DNA of 37,633 nucleotides from JBDOQU01 sp039839375. GTDB taxonomy: Bacteria > Pseudomonadota > Alphaproteobacteria > DSM-16000 > Inquilinaceae. Position numbers and translations under genes: made by a program. Under the pieces are notes generated by a model. That model saw only the letters and a program-made list of their open reading frames with translations. It made no database searches and had not been told where the DNA came from. The stretch lies in assembly GCF_039839375.1 (NCBI RefSeq), contig NZ_JBDOQU010000024.1, positions 1-37,633 on the forward strand, in the 5' to 3' direction. Positions 17,031 through 26,499 of the stretch are shown one piece after another (within the stretch, counting starts at the first letter, position 1; each line of letters begins with the position of its first letter).

Positions 17031-17221
17031 GGATCGTTCCCTCCGCCTTGGGGCAGCCGCCAAGGTCGCGAAGGATTGCGAGGAGATTGAGGCGAGGACC
17101 CATCAAATATGCGTGGTTCTTCAAGCAGAACGAACGGATGGCCCGCCAAATGTGTTAACCCATCATTCGAAAGAGTTTTTTCGCGCTTTCGGCGAAACCT
17201 TTCTTCGGCGCGGGGTTGTTC

Positions 17222-17980
17222 GTGGGGATATGGAAATTCAAAGCGGCATGTCGCCTGCTGGTCGGCCTCGCCCTGCTCGGCGCGGCCGGCGTTGCCGGCG
17301 CGGCCACTCACGAACCTCCGCCCGACCAGACGCTGGGCGTGCTGCGGCCGGGGGAGGGCCGGCCCCAGCCCTTCAGCTTCCCGTCCGAAACGGATCTGGA
17401 GCCGCTGATGGTGCTCCAGACCCCGTCGGTCGAACTGACGGGGTTCGAGGAGCCGCTACTGATGACCGTGGAGGGCGGCACCGACGTTGTCGTCATCCAG
17501 AACGACCGGGCATTCCGCCGCCGCCGCACGCTCGTCCTGCCGGGCGACACCGTGGCCGTCAGCGCGCGCAGCCCGATCACTCTGGGCACGACGGAGGAGA
17601 TCGTGGTCAGCGTCGGCGATTATGAGACGGTGTGGAAGGTCTCCACGCGCGACCCCAACCAGATTCCCGCGCCGTTCTCCTTCACTTCCCTTGAAGGCCA
17701 GGAACCCGCCGCCGGCGTGACGTCCGAAATCATATCGTTGCGCGGTTTCGAAGGGGAGCTTCCGGCCACGATCCATGGGGAGGGGCAACCCTTCTTCCGG
17801 GTCAATCAGGGAGAGTGGATCCGGTCGGGTTCGGTGGCGGCGGGCGACGAGGTCCAGCTTTTCGCCACCGCGCCGGAAGAATTCGGCGAATCGCGGGAGG
17901 TCGTGCTCGCGGTTGGGCCCCGGACGACGCGCTGGACGGTCACGACGCGCGGCGTGGGCGAGACGGTGAAATTTCCCTGA
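17222..17980 (+). CDS. Secreted protein with two tandem Ig-like repeats
   Basis: About 252 aa with an N-terminal signal peptide (CRLLVGLALLGAAGVAGAA). Two homologous modules of about 90 residues follow. The first runs from FSFPSETDLEP through LTGFEEPLLMTVEGG to VWKVSTRD; the second runs from FSFTSLEGQEP through LRGFEGELPATIHGEG to TRWTVTTRG. The pattern FSF..V.S..I.L.GF..P..I.G...F..N....R.G.V..GD.V.L resembles repeats found in large secreted proteins of marine bacteria. Probably a beta-sandwich surface or periplasmic protein. The start is uncertain (GTG 17222 or TTG 17216), with no good ribosome site. Its stop is 4 bp from the stop of the convergent TetR gene. Confidence 0.7.
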   Translation: MGIWKFKAACRLLVGLALLGAAGVAGAATHEPPPDQTLGVLRPGEGRPQPFSFPSETDLEPLMVLQTPSVELTGFEEPLLMTVEGGTDVVVIQNDRAFRRRRTLVLPGDTVAVSARSPITLGTTEEIVVSVGDYETVWKVSTRDPNQIPAPFSFTSLEGQEPAAGVTSEIISLRGFEGELPATIHGEGQPFFRVNQGEWIRSGSVAAGDEVQLFATAPEEFGESREVVLAVGPRTTRWTVTTRGVGETVKFP

Positions 17981-17984
17981 TCGA

Positions 17985-18611
17985 TCAGCGTCGTTGGGCC
18001 AGCCTGCCGGACGCCGCATCGGCCGCCATCGCCGGCTCGGAACCCAGAATGATGTCGCAATAGAGCTCCACCATCCTGTCCAGCCCTTCGGGGCGTCCCG
18101 ACAGGGTCCGGTTGATCGCGAAACCGTCGAACGCCATCCACACCACATAGGCCAGATGGTCGCTGTCGCCGCGGCGGGGGTGACCGTCCGGCAGGCAGCC
18201 GCGGATCAGTTGGGAGACCCGCGCCAGGACGGTCGTCAGCAGGTCGGTGGAATACCGGTCCTGCGGGGTGACGCTGGACAGTGCCTGCATGACGTTATAG
18301 GCGAAGCCGCCATCGCGGGAAGGCAGGTCGTCCCAAACCGTCAGCAGGATGCCGCGCAGCCGGTCCCGTGAGGTGGAATAATCTCCCGCCCCGGCTTCCA
18401 GCCGCTCCAACTGGTCAAGCAGCCAGGGCCGGCTCAGCGCGAACAGGATTCCCAGCTTCGATTCGAAATAGACATAGACGTTGGACGTGGCGATGCCCGC
18501 GCCCCGCGCGATCTGCGCCAGCGTGGTCGCTGCGTATCCCTGGCGCGTGATCAGCTCGAAGGCGCTGTCCAGGATCGCCTGGCGTACCGATTCCTTCTTT
18601 ACCTGGGCCAT
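17985..18611 (-). CDS. TetR family transcriptional regulator
   Basis: A 208-aa repressor-type protein. The N-terminal helix-turn-helix is clear: RQAILDSAFELITRQGYAAT, then TLAQIARGAGIATSNVYVYF followed by ESKLGILFAL. The C-terminal ligand domain is helical and not assigned to a ligand class. Start ATG 18611 (MAQVKKESVRQ) is preferred over an upstream extension with no homology. No obvious target gene is adjacent and divergent; the nearest upstream gene, tviB-like, also lies on the minus strand. Confidence 0.9.
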   Translation of the reverse strand: MAQVKKESVRQAILDSAFELITRQGYAATTLAQIARGAGIATSNVYVYFESKLGILFALSRPWLLDQLERLEAGAGDYSTSRDRLRGILLTVWDDLPSRDGGFAYNVMQALSSVTPQDRYSTDLLTTVLARVSQLIRGCLPDGHPRRGDSDHLAYVVWMAFDGFAINRTLSGRPEGLDRMVELYCDIILGSEPAMAADAASGRLAQRR

Positions 18612-18805
18612 GAGCAATTCCGATTTTGCCGTCTCGCCAGGAAAGGCGCGGGTCACGGCTGTTGCTGCGTCCGCATGGGTCCAGGGGACCGTCGGCGGGG
18701 TCGGCAATTGACGGTCCTGGGGCAGGCGGTGTCAACCGTCGCGACGACGGCTGCTCCTGTCGCGAAGGGATATGGTGGCCCGACGCGGCCGGGGCGGCAT
18801 GGGGC

Positions 18806-20092
18806 TCAGAGGCGCCAGAGGGTGATTCCCTCGGGCGCTCCGTCGCGGTCCAGGACGGCCTTGAGGTCGGCGACGAATCCGCGCCGGTCCTTGAGAAGGC
18901 TGCCGATCCGGTCCCAGCCCGCGCGGCGGAATTCATCATGGCCGACGGCGAGGATCACCGCGTCCGCCGGAGCGAGGGATTCCGCCGGCGTCAGCGCTAT
19001 TCCATATTCGTGCTGCGCCTCCTCCGGGTCGGCCACCGGATCGTGGACCTGGACCTTCAGGCCGAACGCCTCCAACTCCCGGATGACATCGACGACCTTG
19101 GTATTCCTTATGTCCGGCACGTCTTCCTTGAAGGTCAGGCCCAACACCGTGATGGTCGGCGATCCACTCCTGCTGCCATGCAGAATGGCGCGCACGGTTT
19201 CGCGGGCGACGAATGCCCCCATCCCGTCATTGATCCGGCGTCCCGCCAGGATGACCTCCGGATTGTAGCCGGCACGCTGGGCGCGGTGGGTCAGGTAGTA
19301 GGGGTCGACACCGATGCAGTGGCCCCCGACCAGTCCCGGCGTGAAGCGCAGGAAGTTCCACTTCGTCCCTGCCGCCGCCAGCACGTCCTGCGTGTCTATG
19401 CCCAGCCGGTGGAAGATCAGCGACAGCTCGTTCATCAGCGCGATGTTCAGGTCGCGCTGGGTGTTCTCGATCACCTTCGCCGCCTCCGCCGCCTTGATCG
19501 ATGGCGCGCGGTGGATGCCGGCCTCGACGACGGAACCGTAGACGGCGGCGACCGTTTCCAGCGTTTCGGCGTCCGATCCCGACACGACCTTCCGGATGGT
19601 CGTGAAGCGGTGTTCCCGGTCGCCGGGATTGATCCTCTCCGGCGAATAGCCGACGGTGAAGTCGCGGCCGAAGGAAAGGCCGCTCTCGGCCTCCAGCACC
19701 GGCACGCAATCTTCCTCCGTCGCGCCCGGATAGACCGTCGATTCATAGACGACGATGTCGCCCTTCTTCAGCACGCGGCCGACGCTGCGCGACGCGGCGA
19801 TCAGCGGCGACAGGTCGGGCAGCAGGGCGTCGTTGATCGGCGTCGGCACGGTGACGATGTGGAAATCGGCCTGCGCCAGGTCTGCGGGATCGTCGGTGAA
19901 GGCGATCCCCACCTCCCGCAGTTCCTCGCCATCGACCTCGCCGGTCCGGTCATGCCCCTGCTGTAGTTCCGCGATCCGCCGGGCGTTGATGTCGAAGGCC
20001 ACGATCTTCGCCTGGCGCGCGAAGGCGACCGCCACGGGCAGACCGACATAGCCGAGGCCGATCACGGAAATCTTGCGATTATGGGTTGTCAC
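18806..20092 (-). CDS. tviB: Nucleotide sugar dehydrogenase, VipA/TviB (WbpA-like) type
   Basis: A 428-aa UDP-sugar 6-dehydrogenase with GTG start at 20092. It oxidises C6 of a UDP-N-acetylhexosamine (UDP-GlcNAc in TviB) to the uronic acid, using two NAD+. Motifs: NAD loop ISVIGLGYVGLPVAVAFA, TVPTPIND, YESTVYPGATEE, GYSPERINPGD, and the catalytic Cys259 in GGHCIGVDPYYL; the C-terminal domain starts near VLGLTFKEDVPDIRNTKV. The match is to TviB/WbpA rather than Ugd. No glycosyltransferase or polymer gene is adjacent, so it is isolated from a capsule or O-antigen cluster. Confidence 0.85.
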   Translation of the reverse strand: MTTHNRKISVIGLGYVGLPVAVAFARQAKIVAFDINARRIAELQQGHDRTGEVDGEELREVGIAFTDDPADLAQADFHIVTVPTPINDALLPDLSPLIAASRSVGRVLKKGDIVVYESTVYPGATEEDCVPVLEAESGLSFGRDFTVGYSPERINPGDREHRFTTIRKVVSGSDAETLETVAAVYGSVVEAGIHRAPSIKAAEAAKVIENTQRDLNIALMNELSLIFHRLGIDTQDVLAAAGTKWNFLRFTPGLVGGHCIGVDPYYLTHRAQRAGYNPEVILAGRRINDGMGAFVARETVRAILHGSRSGSPTITVLGLTFKEDVPDIRNTKVVDVIRELEAFGLKVQVHDPVADPEEAQHEYGIALTPAESLAPADAVILAVGHDEFRRAGWDRIGSLLKDRRGFVADLKAVLDRDGAPEGITLWRL

Positions 20093-20189
20093 GGGATGGA
20101 AAGCCTTGAGCCGGAATGGCGAAAGAGAGGAGGGCGGATACTGGCATCCGGCCCGCGAAACTCAAGCGGAAATCCCCGCTTCGGCGTGC

Positions 20190-21110
20190 TCAATGCTCCT
20201 GCCCGGCCACAGGTTGGTGGGCAGCGACCAGATCGACGAAGGCGCGGGCAGCGGGGGACAGGTCGTGCTCGGGGTAGGCGAGCCACATGGCGGTCATCGC
20301 GCCCTGATCGGCCAGGTCGCGATAGGCCACACCCTCCACCCTGATCCGGCGGAAGGAGGAGGGCAGGAGCGTTACGCCCAGTCCGGCGGCGACCAGCCCG
20401 ACGATCGTCGGCGCCTCGCGCGCCTCCTGGCTGACGCGCGGGCTGAAGCCGGCCTGCTGGCACAGCGCGGTGATCTGGTCGTGCAGCCCGGTCCCGACGG
20501 CGCGCGGATGCATCACGAACGGCTCCGCCGCCAGGGTTGAAAGCGCGATCCGGTCGGTCGGGTCGCCCGCCGTCAGCGGGTGGTCAGCGCGCAGGATCGC
20601 CACCAGCGGTTCCCGGAACAGCTCCAGCGCCTTCAGTTCCGGTGTCATGGTCGGATAGACCGGGCTGCGGATGAAGCCGACATGCAGCCGCCGCTCCGTC
20701 ATCGCGTCCAGCTGCTGCTTGGTCGTCATCTCCTGCAGGGTCAGGTGGACCGCCGGGAAGGCCTGCCGGAAGGCGAAGATCATCTTCGGGATCGTCACCG
20801 TGAAGGGCGCCGACGCGGTGAAACCCAGCTTCAGCTCTCCGATCTCTCCCCTCTGCGCGCGCCCGGCAATGTCGGCCGCGCGTTCGGCCTGGGCCAGCGT
20901 CGCCCGCGCCTCGACCAGGAACAGCCGGCCGGCCTCGGTAAGATCGACCCGGCGATTGGTGCGGTGGAGAAGGCGGGCGCCCAACTCCTCCTCCAGCGCC
21001 TGGATCTGCTGGCTCAGCGGCGGCTGGGAGATGCCCAGCCGCGCCGCCGCCCGGCTGAAATGAAGCTCCTCCGCCAGGGTCACGAAATATCGAAGATGCC
21101 GCAGTTCCAT
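20190..21110 (-). CDS. LysR family transcriptional regulator
   Basis: A 306-aa LysR-type regulator. The N-terminal winged helix is classic: MELRHLRYFVTLAEELHFSR, then AAARLGISQPPLSQQIQALE followed by EELGARLLHR. The effector-binding domain follows from about residue 92 (LKLGFTASAPFTVTIPKMI). It is divergent from an MFS exporter gene with 137-146 bp between starts, the usual arrangement for a LysR protein and its target. Confidence 0.95.
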   Translation of the reverse strand: MELRHLRYFVTLAEELHFSRAAARLGISQPPLSQQIQALEEELGARLLHRTNRRVDLTEAGRLFLVEARATLAQAERAADIAGRAQRGEIGELKLGFTASAPFTVTIPKMIFAFRQAFPAVHLTLQEMTTKQQLDAMTERRLHVGFIRSPVYPTMTPELKALELFREPLVAILRADHPLTAGDPTDRIALSTLAAEPFVMHPRAVGTGLHDQITALCQQAGFSPRVSQEAREAPTIVGLVAAGLGVTLLPSSFRRIRVEGVAYRDLADQGAMTAMWLAYPEHDLSPAARAFVDLVAAHQPVAGQEH

Positions 21111-21133
21111 GCGCTGACTGTCTATTCGCTGAA

Positions 21134-21146
21134 CATATCAAATATG
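21134..21146. promoter_or_regulatory. Palindrome in LysR-MFS intergenic region
   Basis: CATAT-CAA-ATATG is a perfect 5-3-5 inverted repeat, followed at 21155-21170 by CATA-N8-TATG. Both lie in the short AT-rich stretch between the divergent LysR and MFS genes. LysR proteins bind AT-rich interrupted dyads (T-N11-A), so these are candidate operators. Confidence 0.4.
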
Positions 21147-21256
21147 CCGTTTACCATATTGGACACTATGATCGCACGGGCTCATTCTCGACAGAAGATC
21201 CAGCCGCCATCGCGGCCGCGCCCCCCGGATCTAACCTCGGATCGGAGATGTTCGAA

Positions 21257-22492
21257 ATGAAGGAAGCTGCGTCTCCGGCGGATGCCGGCGGCGACCTGAT
21301 CGTCAGCGGGACGCCCGCCTTTCGCCGGGCCAACCTGGCGATGTTCGCGGCCGGCCTGTCGACCTTCGCGCTGCTCTACTGCGTGCAGCCGCTGATGCCC
21401 GCCTTCTCGGCGGAATTCGGCATCGGCGCGGCGGAAAGCAGCCTCTCCCTCTCCGTCTCCACCGGGCTCCTGGCCTTCGGCATGCTGGTCGCCAGCTCGC
21501 TTTCCGAATCCTGGGGGCGGAAGCCGGTGATGGTCGCCTCCCTGCTGGTCTCCGCCGTGCTGATCCTGCTGTCGTCCCTGATGCAGGGATGGCACGGTTT
21601 CCTTCTCGTCAGGGCGCTGGCCGGCATCACGCTGAGCGGGTTGCCGGCGGTCGCCATGGCCTATCTCAGCGAGGAGATGCACCCCCGCGCGATCGGCCTC
21701 GCCATGGGGCTCTATATCGGCGGCAGCGCGCTGGGCGGCATGGCCGGACGGCTGGGCACGGCGGTGCTGACGGACGCCTTCTCCTGGCGGTTCGCGGTCG
21801 CCGCCATTGGCGTCGCCGGGATCGCGGCCGGTCTCGTCTTCTGGCGCAGCCTGCCCGAATCCAGGCAATTCCGCGCTCGCGCCCTGCGGCCGCGCGCGAT
21901 GCTGGACGCCTTCGCCGACCATATCCGCGACCCCGGCCTGCGCTTGCTGTTTCTCCAGGGCTTCCTGCTGATGGGCGGGTTCGTCACGCTCTACAACTAT
22001 ATCAGCTACCGGCTGCTGGCCCCGCCCTATGAGGTCAGCCAGACCGTCGTGGGTGCCATCTTCACCGTCTATCTGATTGGCAGCGCCAGCTCGATCCTGG
22101 TTGGCGACCTGGCGGGGAAGGTGGGCAGGCGCAAGGTGCTGTGGGCGACCATCGTCATCATGATCATGGGGCTGGGGCTGACCATGGCCGACGGTCTGGC
22201 GGTCATCGTGCTTGGCATCGCCGTCCTGACCTTCGGCTTCTTCGGCGCCCATTCGACGGTCAGCAGCTGGGTCGGGCGGCGCGCGCTGCATGCCCGTGCG
22301 CAGGCGTCCTCGCTCTACCTCTTCTTCTACTATCTGGGATCCAGCGTCGTCGGCTCGGCCGGCGGATTCTTCTGGAGCGCCTGGGGGTGGGGCGGGGTCG
22401 TAGGGCTCATCGGCATCCTGCTGGTCGTGGCGCTGTCGATTGCGCTTCGCCTCGCTGTCCTCAAGCCGATCGCCCAGCCGGCCGGAGCGTGA
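21257..22492 (+). CDS. MFS transporter, YnfM-like exporter
   Basis: About 411 aa with twelve hydrophobic segments. FRRANLAMFAAGLSTFALLY, then CVQPLMPAFSAEFGIG and LSLSVSTGLLAFGMLVASSL are typical of the YnfM/inner-membrane efflux subgroup. The MFS loop motif ESWGRKPVMVASLL follows TM2 and GKVGRRKVLW occurs in the second half. Start: GGAG (21244-21247) abuts ATG 21248 but lies 9 nt from in-frame ATG 21257, which is preferred. Substrate unknown; arabinose or drug-like compounds have been suggested for relatives. Probably controlled by the divergent LysR gene. Confidence 0.9.
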   Translation: MKEAASPADAGGDLIVSGTPAFRRANLAMFAAGLSTFALLYCVQPLMPAFSAEFGIGAAESSLSLSVSTGLLAFGMLVASSLSESWGRKPVMVASLLVSAVLILLSSLMQGWHGFLLVRALAGITLSGLPAVAMAYLSEEMHPRAIGLAMGLYIGGSALGGMAGRLGTAVLTDAFSWRFAVAAIGVAGIAAGLVFWRSLPESRQFRARALRPRAMLDAFADHIRDPGLRLLFLQGFLLMGGFVTLYNYISYRLLAPPYEVSQTVVGAIFTVYLIGSASSILVGDLAGKVGRRKVLWATIVIMIMGLGLTMADGLAVIVLGIAVLTFGFFGAHSTVSSWVGRRALHARAQASSLYLFFYYLGSSVVGSAGGFFWSAWGWGGVVGLIGILLVVALSIALRLAVLKPIAQPAGA

Positions 22493-22505
22493 GCCGGCCG
22501 GCTGT

Positions 22506-23208
22506 TCAGCCGGAAAAATAGCGCTGCATGCGCACGCGGCTCATGGAGATGGCGTTGCGGCGGATATGGCCCAGCGTCGACAGGTCGTTCAGCTCCATCG
22601 CCGCCGCCAGATCGGTGATCTCGCCGCAGAAGGCGTCGATCTCTTCGCGCCAGTTCGTCATGGGCAGGAACTGCAGCCAGACCCGCGCCGTCTGGAAGAA
22701 CAGATGGTCGTTCATCTCCCGCAGCGCCTGGTTGCCGATCGCCTTCGACAACTCCTCATGGACCGCGATGTTGATCCGCCCGAATTCCTCAAGGTCGATC
22801 CGGTCGCGGATCGCGCGGCAGCGATGCAGCAGGGCTCGCATGTGAAGCGTGTCCTCGGGATGCCGGGCCGTCGGCGACAGATCGCCGATCAGTTCCGACA
22901 GGCGCATGCGCAGCGCGTCGATCTCCCGCAGCCGTTGAAGGTCCATGCGGGTGACGATGGTGCCGACGCCGTGCCGGCTCTCGACCAGCCCCTCATATTC
23001 CAGCCGGTGCAGCACGCGGCGCACCGGGGTCCGACTGACCCCGAATTCCGTCGCCAGCTCCGTCTCCGCCAGCGCGTGGCCGGGGGGATAGCGCAGCAGG
23101 CAGATGCGGTTGCGGATTTCGGTATAGATCGTGTCGAACCGCGCACGCGCGGCGCTGGTCTTGGGCTCGCCGGGCCGGCGTTCCGCCGTTCCCGTGACGG
23201 GCGTCAGG

Positions 23209-23216
<8 letters not shown>
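22506..23216 (-). CDS. GntR family regulator with FCD domain, ectoine locus
   Basis: A 236-aa GntR/FadR-type regulator. The winged helix is clear: ALAETELATEFGVSRTPVRR, then VLHRLEYEGLVESRHGVGTI. The all-helical FCD domain follows, with a possible metal-binding His in INIAVHEELSKAIGN and another in TLGHIRRN. Start ATG 23216 overlaps the 3' end of ehuA by 8 bp, so the gene is translated as the last member of the ehuBCDA transcript. It is not a MocR/GabR protein: there is no aminotransferase domain, unlike EnuR, the best-known ectoine regulator. Likely controls the ehu and doe/eut promoters, perhaps with autoregulation, by inference from position. Confidence 0.88.
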
Positions 23217-24033
<817 letters not shown>

Positions 24034-24062
24034 GACGGATGTTTTCCTTGAATCGCTGTGGC

Positions 24063-24728
24063 TCACCGGACGTAGCGTCGCTTGATGCGCCACTCCAGCC
24101 GTCCGATGAAGAACGCCGCGATCAGGCTGATCGTCAGATAGAGGAGACCGGCCATGGTCATGGGCTCGAGGTACTGGAATGTCCTCGACCCCAGGATCTT
24201 GGCCTGCTGCATCAGTTCGACAGCGGTGATCGCGGACAGAAGGGCGGAATCCTTGAAGATCGCGATCAGATAGTTGCCCAGCACCGGCACGACAGGCGGG
24301 ATGGCCTGGGGCAGCACGATGTTGGTGTAGGTTCTCCGCGGGCTGAAATCGAGCGCGATGGCGGCTTCCCATTGGCCGCGCGGTACGGCGTCCAGCCCCG
24401 CCCGGTAGACCTCGGCGGTATAGGTCGCATAGTGCAGGCCCAGCCCGACGACGCCGGTGGTGAAGGCGGTCATCTGGATGCCGAACTGCTGCGGCAGCAC
24501 GAAATAGAGGAAGAAGAGCTGCACCAGAAGCGGCGTCGACCGGATGAATTCGGCGAAGGCCCCGACGGGGATGCTGAGCCAGGAGATGCGGGAGCGCCGC
24601 GCAAGGGCGATGGCGAGCCCCAGGAACGCCGCGATGACGAAGCCCAGCGCGGACGCCTCCAGGGTGGTGATGAGCGCGTTGAGGAGAAGCGGGAGGATTT
24701 CCCAGGCGTAGGCCCAATCCCAGGTCAT
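24063..24728 (-). CDS. ehuD: Ectoine/hydroxyectoine ABC transporter permease EhuD
   Basis: A 221-aa inner-membrane permease of the His/Glu/Gln/Arg type (HisM/GlnP). It begins MTWDWAYAWEILPLLLNALI, as EhuD proteins do. It has about five membrane segments; the FAEFIRSTPLLVQLFFLYF block and the cytoplasmic coupling loop AVPRGQWEAAIALDFSP contact the ATPase. Its ATG overlaps the ehuC stop (ATGA), which indicates translational coupling. It pairs with EhuC to form the pore. Confidence 0.93.
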   Translation of the reverse strand: MTWDWAYAWEILPLLLNALITTLEASALGFVIAAFLGLAIALARRSRISWLSIPVGAFAEFIRSTPLLVQLFFLYFVLPQQFGIQMTAFTTGVVGLGLHYATYTAEVYRAGLDAVPRGQWEAAIALDFSPRRTYTNIVLPQAIPPVVPVLGNYLIAIFKDSALLSAITAVELMQQAKILGSRTFQYLEPMTMAGLLYLTISLIAAFFIGRLEWRIKRRYVR

Positions 24729-25381
24729 CGCGCCATCCCCCGGCCCAGCCCGACCGACAGCCTGCGTTCCACCATCCGGAAGGTCAGCGTGATCGCCATG
24801 GAGATGACGAAATACATCACCAGGACGGCCGAGTAGATCTCCGCGGTCTTGAGCGTCGCCATGTTGAGGACGTTCGCCTTGAAGGTGAGGTCAGTGATGG
24901 TGATGAGCGATACCAGCGAGGTCGCCTTCAGAAGCTCGATCGACAGGTTGTTGAAGGGCGGCAGCATAGCGATCGTCGCCTGGGGCAGGATCACCCGCCG
25001 CATCGCCAGCATCGGCGACATGTTGAGCGCGATCGCGGCTTCCCGTTGCCCTCTCGGCACGGCCGTGACGGCGCTGCGCACGATCTCCGCGCCGTAGGCG
25101 CCGATATGGAGGCCAAGGCCGATCACCGCGACCACCATGGGCGGCAGGTTGATGCCGAACGCCGGCAGCACGAAGAACAGCCAGAAGAGCTGGACCAGAG
25201 CGGACGTGCCCCTGAAGAATTCGACATAGGTGACGGCGATCATCCGCACCGGCCGGAAGCGCGAAAGCCGGGCGAGGCCGGCGATGGCGGCGCAGATGAT
25301 GGCCAGCACGCTGGCCATCGCGGTGATCTGCACCGTCACCAGCGCTCCGTCCAGAAGCGCCATGAAGAGAGTCATGAGCAT
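24725..25381 (-). CDS. ehuC: Ectoine/hydroxyectoine ABC transporter permease EhuC
   Basis: A 218-aa inner-membrane permease, paralogue of EhuD. TYVEFFRGTSALVQLFWLFF and the coupling loop AVPRGQREAAIALNMSP are diagnostic of polar amino acid permeases. Start ATG 25381, with ATG 25375 two codons in as an alternative; AGGGAA lies upstream. It follows ehuB after 102 bp, a gap that contains a strong hairpin, and overlaps ehuD by 4 bp. Confidence 0.93.
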   Translation of the reverse strand: MLMTLFMALLDGALVTVQITAMASVLAIICAAIAGLARLSRFRPVRMIAVTYVEFFRGTSALVQLFWLFFVLPAFGINLPPMVVAVIGLGLHIGAYGAEIVRSAVTAVPRGQREAAIALNMSPMLAMRRVILPQATIAMLPPFNNLSIELLKATSLVSLITITDLTFKANVLNMATLKTAEIYSAVLVMYFVISMAITLTFRMVERRLSVGLGRGMAR

Positions 25382-25443
25382 TGGCGGGTTCCCTGCCGCT
25401 GCGGTCGGGTCAGGACCTCCTCCGGGCGGGACGGAGGCGGAAG

Positions 25444-25467
25444 GGGAGGGGCGTCGCCGCCCCTCCC
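25444..25467 (-). terminator. Intra-operon hairpin between ehuB and ehuC
   Basis: Perfect 10-bp stem GGGAGGGGCG (25444-25453) / CGCCCCTCCC (25458-25467) with a 4-nt loop, 16 nt past the ehuB stop. No T tract follows on the minus strand, so partial termination or protection of the ehuB mRNA 3' end is more likely than a full stop. This would favour high levels of the binding protein over the permeases, as in other ABC import operons. Confidence 0.55.
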
Positions 25468-25483
25468 GTTTGCAGAGTCGGGC

Positions 25484-26350
25484 TTAGCCGCCTGCCGCGC
25501 ACAGCTCTTCGGTGGTCTTCTCCGGCATCTCGGTTTCCGTGAAGCCGAAGGGCTCGACCAGGGCCAGATGCTCGGGGCTACCGCGGAACTCCATCAGCAC
25601 CTCGTTGAAGGCGTCGCGGAACGCCTCGTCCTCCTTGCGGAAGCCGAACGCGCCGTAACCCTGGATCTCCTCGCCATTGATCACCGGGTTCTCGAACGGC
25701 GTGGCGCGCTCCACACCCTCGGGATTCTTACCCACCAGATCCTGAATCGTCAGCGCCGTGCCGGCATAGGCGTCGACGCGGCCGGTGCGCACGCCCGCGA
25801 CCGCGCTCGGGCCGTCGGGGAAGACCACAAGCTGGTCCTGCGGGATGCCGACCGCCTCGGCGTAGCCGACCTCGACCGCGCCGGCCATGACGCCCAGCTT
25901 CAGGTCGGGGTTCTCCACGAAATCCTCATAGGAATGCAGGTCCTCCGGATTGCCCTCGGCCACCGCGAAGGCTTCGCCGATGGCGTAGCTGGGCTCGGAG
26001 AACAGGATCTGCTCGCACCGCGCCGGCGTGACGTACATGCCCGCGGCGATCATGTCGAAGCGGCCGGCCTGCAGGCCGGGGATCAGGGAGCCGAACTCGG
26101 TCAGCACGCCCTCGACCTCGGTGACGCCCATGCGCTCCAGCACGGCCTTGGCCACTTCCGGCGCCTCGCCGGTCAGCTCGCCTTCGATGTTCTGGTAGCC
26201 GAACGGCGCTTCGTTGGCGAAGCCGATCCGGATGGAGCCGCTGGATTGGACTTCCTCCAGCGTTGACTGGGCCTGGGCGGGCGCCGCCATCAGGGACGCC
26301 GCGAGCGCGAGCGCGCTGGCGGACAGGAAATGGGAAGTAAGACGGGTCAT
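25484..26350 (-). CDS. ehuB: Ectoine/hydroxyectoine-binding protein EhuB
   Basis: A 288-aa periplasmic solute-binding protein. The signal peptide is LSASALALAASLMAAPAQA. The mature part reads SIRIGFANEAPFGYQNIEGE, then LTEFGSLIPGLQAGRFDMIA, AAGMYVTPARCEQILFSEPS and GYGAFGFRKEDEAF, the pattern of EhuB proteins. It captures ectoine and hydroxyectoine and hands them to EhuCD. Start ATG 26350 has GGAGG 6 nt upstream, which rules out the longer reading frame 37 codons upstream. First gene of the minus-strand operon, divergent from doeA. Confidence 0.94.
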   Translation of the reverse strand: MTRLTSHFLSASALALAASLMAAPAQAQSTLEEVQSSGSIRIGFANEAPFGYQNIEGELTGEAPEVAKAVLERMGVTEVEGVLTEFGSLIPGLQAGRFDMIAAGMYVTPARCEQILFSEPSYAIGEAFAVAEGNPEDLHSYEDFVENPDLKLGVMAGAVEVGYAEAVGIPQDQLVVFPDGPSAVAGVRTGRVDAYAGTALTIQDLVGKNPEGVERATPFENPVINGEEIQGYGAFGFRKEDEAFRDAFNEVLMEFRGSPEHLALVEPFGFTETEMPEKTTEELCAAGG

Positions 26351-26431
26351 CGTTAGCCTCCGTGTTATCACTCCGGCGAACAGCCGGTTCGTCGTCATGG
26401 CCCGGGGCCGCGCCACCGCAACCGTGGCAGA

Positions 26432-26444
26432 TGTGTACAACACA
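26432..26444. promoter_or_regulatory. Palindrome TGTG-N5-CACA upstream of ehuB
   Basis: TGTGTACAACACA is a perfect 4-5-4 inverted repeat that contains GTACAACA, 82 bp upstream of the ehuB start. The TGTACA core resembles operators of FCD-type GntR proteins (TTGTAnACAA-like). Candidate site for the GntR regulator encoded at the end of the ehu operon. Confidence 0.4.
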
Positions 26445-26499
26445 GGTGCGCACCTTGTCACCCGACAATTCGATCAATTGCCGGCCTATCGGCAAAAAC

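Noticed and set aside
16537..17625. 362-codon plus-strand open frame across the EF-hand gene and the Ig-like gene start
   Set aside because: It runs antisense to a gene with a signal peptide and two canonical EF-hand loops, then out of frame through the Ig-like gene.
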